IMG/VR virus record: IMGVR_UViG_3300023082_000009 | Location: 30,880-94,879 of that record | DNA length: 64,000 nt | Reading direction: 5' to 3' (one strand) | Source of the DNA: a virus | Part shown: piece after piece, positions 63,572-64,000 of the stretch | Layout: the number at the start of each line of letters is the position of its first letter | How positions within the stretch are numbered: the stretch's first letter is position 1 | Notes under the pieces: generated by a model | Databases searched by the model: none | What the model was told of the DNA's origin: nothing | What the model saw: the letters and a program-made list of their open reading frames with translations, nothing else | Made by a program: the position numbers and the translations under genes

Positions 63572-64000
63572 AGCGAATCAACTTGCGGCAAGCGCGCCGG
63601 GCGGAGTCCGATAAGCCAGCAGAGACGGTGTACTCCAACCACCTGGGCGAGACCATCACGCGCCGTCAGTACCAAGAGACCTACACCGGTCAGGTCATCA
63701 ACGTGACGATCAACCCAGACCCTGCAATGGTGGAGGAGGGCGATTTTACCCGCCGCATCATGGAGACCATGCAAAGCAACAGGTCGCGTATCCGCGAGAC
63801 TGTTGGCACGGGCGAGCCAGCTATGCGTGACGCGGTGAGCCCTTCCGAGTTCCGCTACAACACCCGCGACGAGGCTATCAACGCCGCGCTGCTATGGTTC
63901 CACCGCGACCGCCCTAACTACCACGGTGCGGCCCGCACCCCGAGCAACTGGAACCGCCCGTGCACCGGCAGGCTGCGCGGGGAGCTGACCACCGTGAACT
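63568..64000 (+). CDS. Unknown protein, MKRINLR N terminus (3' cut by window edge)
   Basis: ATG overlaps the previous stop; the frame stays open to the last base, at least 144 codons. Begins MKRINLRQARRAESD, a near copy of the previous gene's start, while the rest differs. This again shows the basic terminal peptide on unrelated protein bodies. Confidence 0.6.
   Translation, partial: MKRINLRQARRAESDKPAETVYSNHLGETITRRQYQETYTGQVINVTINPDPAMVEEGDFTRRIMETMQSNRSRIRETVGTGEPAMRDAVSPSEFRYNTRDEAINAALLWFHRDRPNYHGAARTPSNWNRPCTGRLRGELTTVN

Overview
The window is a gene-dense stretch of a large double-stranded DNA tailed bacteriophage genome. Every gene I can support lies on the + strand, most neighbours touch or overlap by 1-4 bp (ATGA, TGATG), and the sequence is GC-rich with strong codon bias. 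It carries a full phage replication and recombination set, both terminase subunits and nucleotide-metabolism genes. I see no integrase, repressor or tRNA. A pseudomonad-like Gram-negative host fits the composition and the sigma70-type promoters, but that is inference. The first and last genes are cut by the window edges.

Layout. 1-2.4 kb: two genes of unknown role, then a DUF1257/DUF2997-like pair. 2.4-16.7 kb: replication block, with a lambda-O-like initiator (its middle holds iterons and inverted repeats, a probable origin), a possible helicase loader, a DnaB-type helicase, a family A DNA polymerase with an N-terminal uracil-glycosylase-like domain, a DnaG-type primase, a ssDNA-binding protein with a long Arg-Gly tail, an SF2 helicase and a RecA-like recombinase. 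16.7-18.6 kb: three nucleases (a PD-(D/E)XK resolvase type, a Cas4-like Fe-S nuclease, a RuvC-like resolvase). 18.6-20.2 kb: a monocistronic unit with its own promoter and terminator. 20.2-24.1 kb: an unusual block with a ParB-like protein, a rhomboid protease, a ParB-methyltransferase fusion and a CmoA-like enzyme. 24.1-32.8 kb: small and large terminase, thymidylate synthase, ATP-dependent ligase, dCTP-deaminase-like protein, PhoH and RNase H. 32.9-35.1 kb: a short tail-fibre-like cassette ended by a terminator. 35.2-35.5 kb: a non-coding, strongly folded region. 35.5-44.6 kb: a SLOG-type gene, then early-type accessory genes, eight of which share a palindromic ribosome-binding leader. This stretch also has 34-bp tandem repeats and CTGGTG-rich non-coding nodes. 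45-58 kb: dozens of tiny genes, many for membrane proteins, with DUF4406-, MazG-, DUF2158-, DUF1653- and DUF1643-like members. 58-64 kb: mostly unknown genes and a tandem M15-like protein.

Four signals tie the window together beyond the gene list. First, a 14-16 bp palindrome (GTGCAAT, centre TG or CA, ATTGCAC) occurs 14 times exactly and six more times with one or two changes, often just before a ribosome-binding site or just after a stop codon. Second, a short basic peptide of the type [IV]-x-R-x-[ST]-R recurs at the extreme N- or C-termini of many unrelated proteins, most of them DNA-handling. Third, the early-type genes share a co-varying CCCTAAAGGG / CTCTAAAGAG / CTCTACAGAG leader. Fourth, the ParB/methyltransferase/CmoA-like block, the glycosylase-polymerase fusion and the thymidylate-synthase homologue together suggest that this phage modifies its DNA. 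These four points are inference from sequence patterns and have not been tested.
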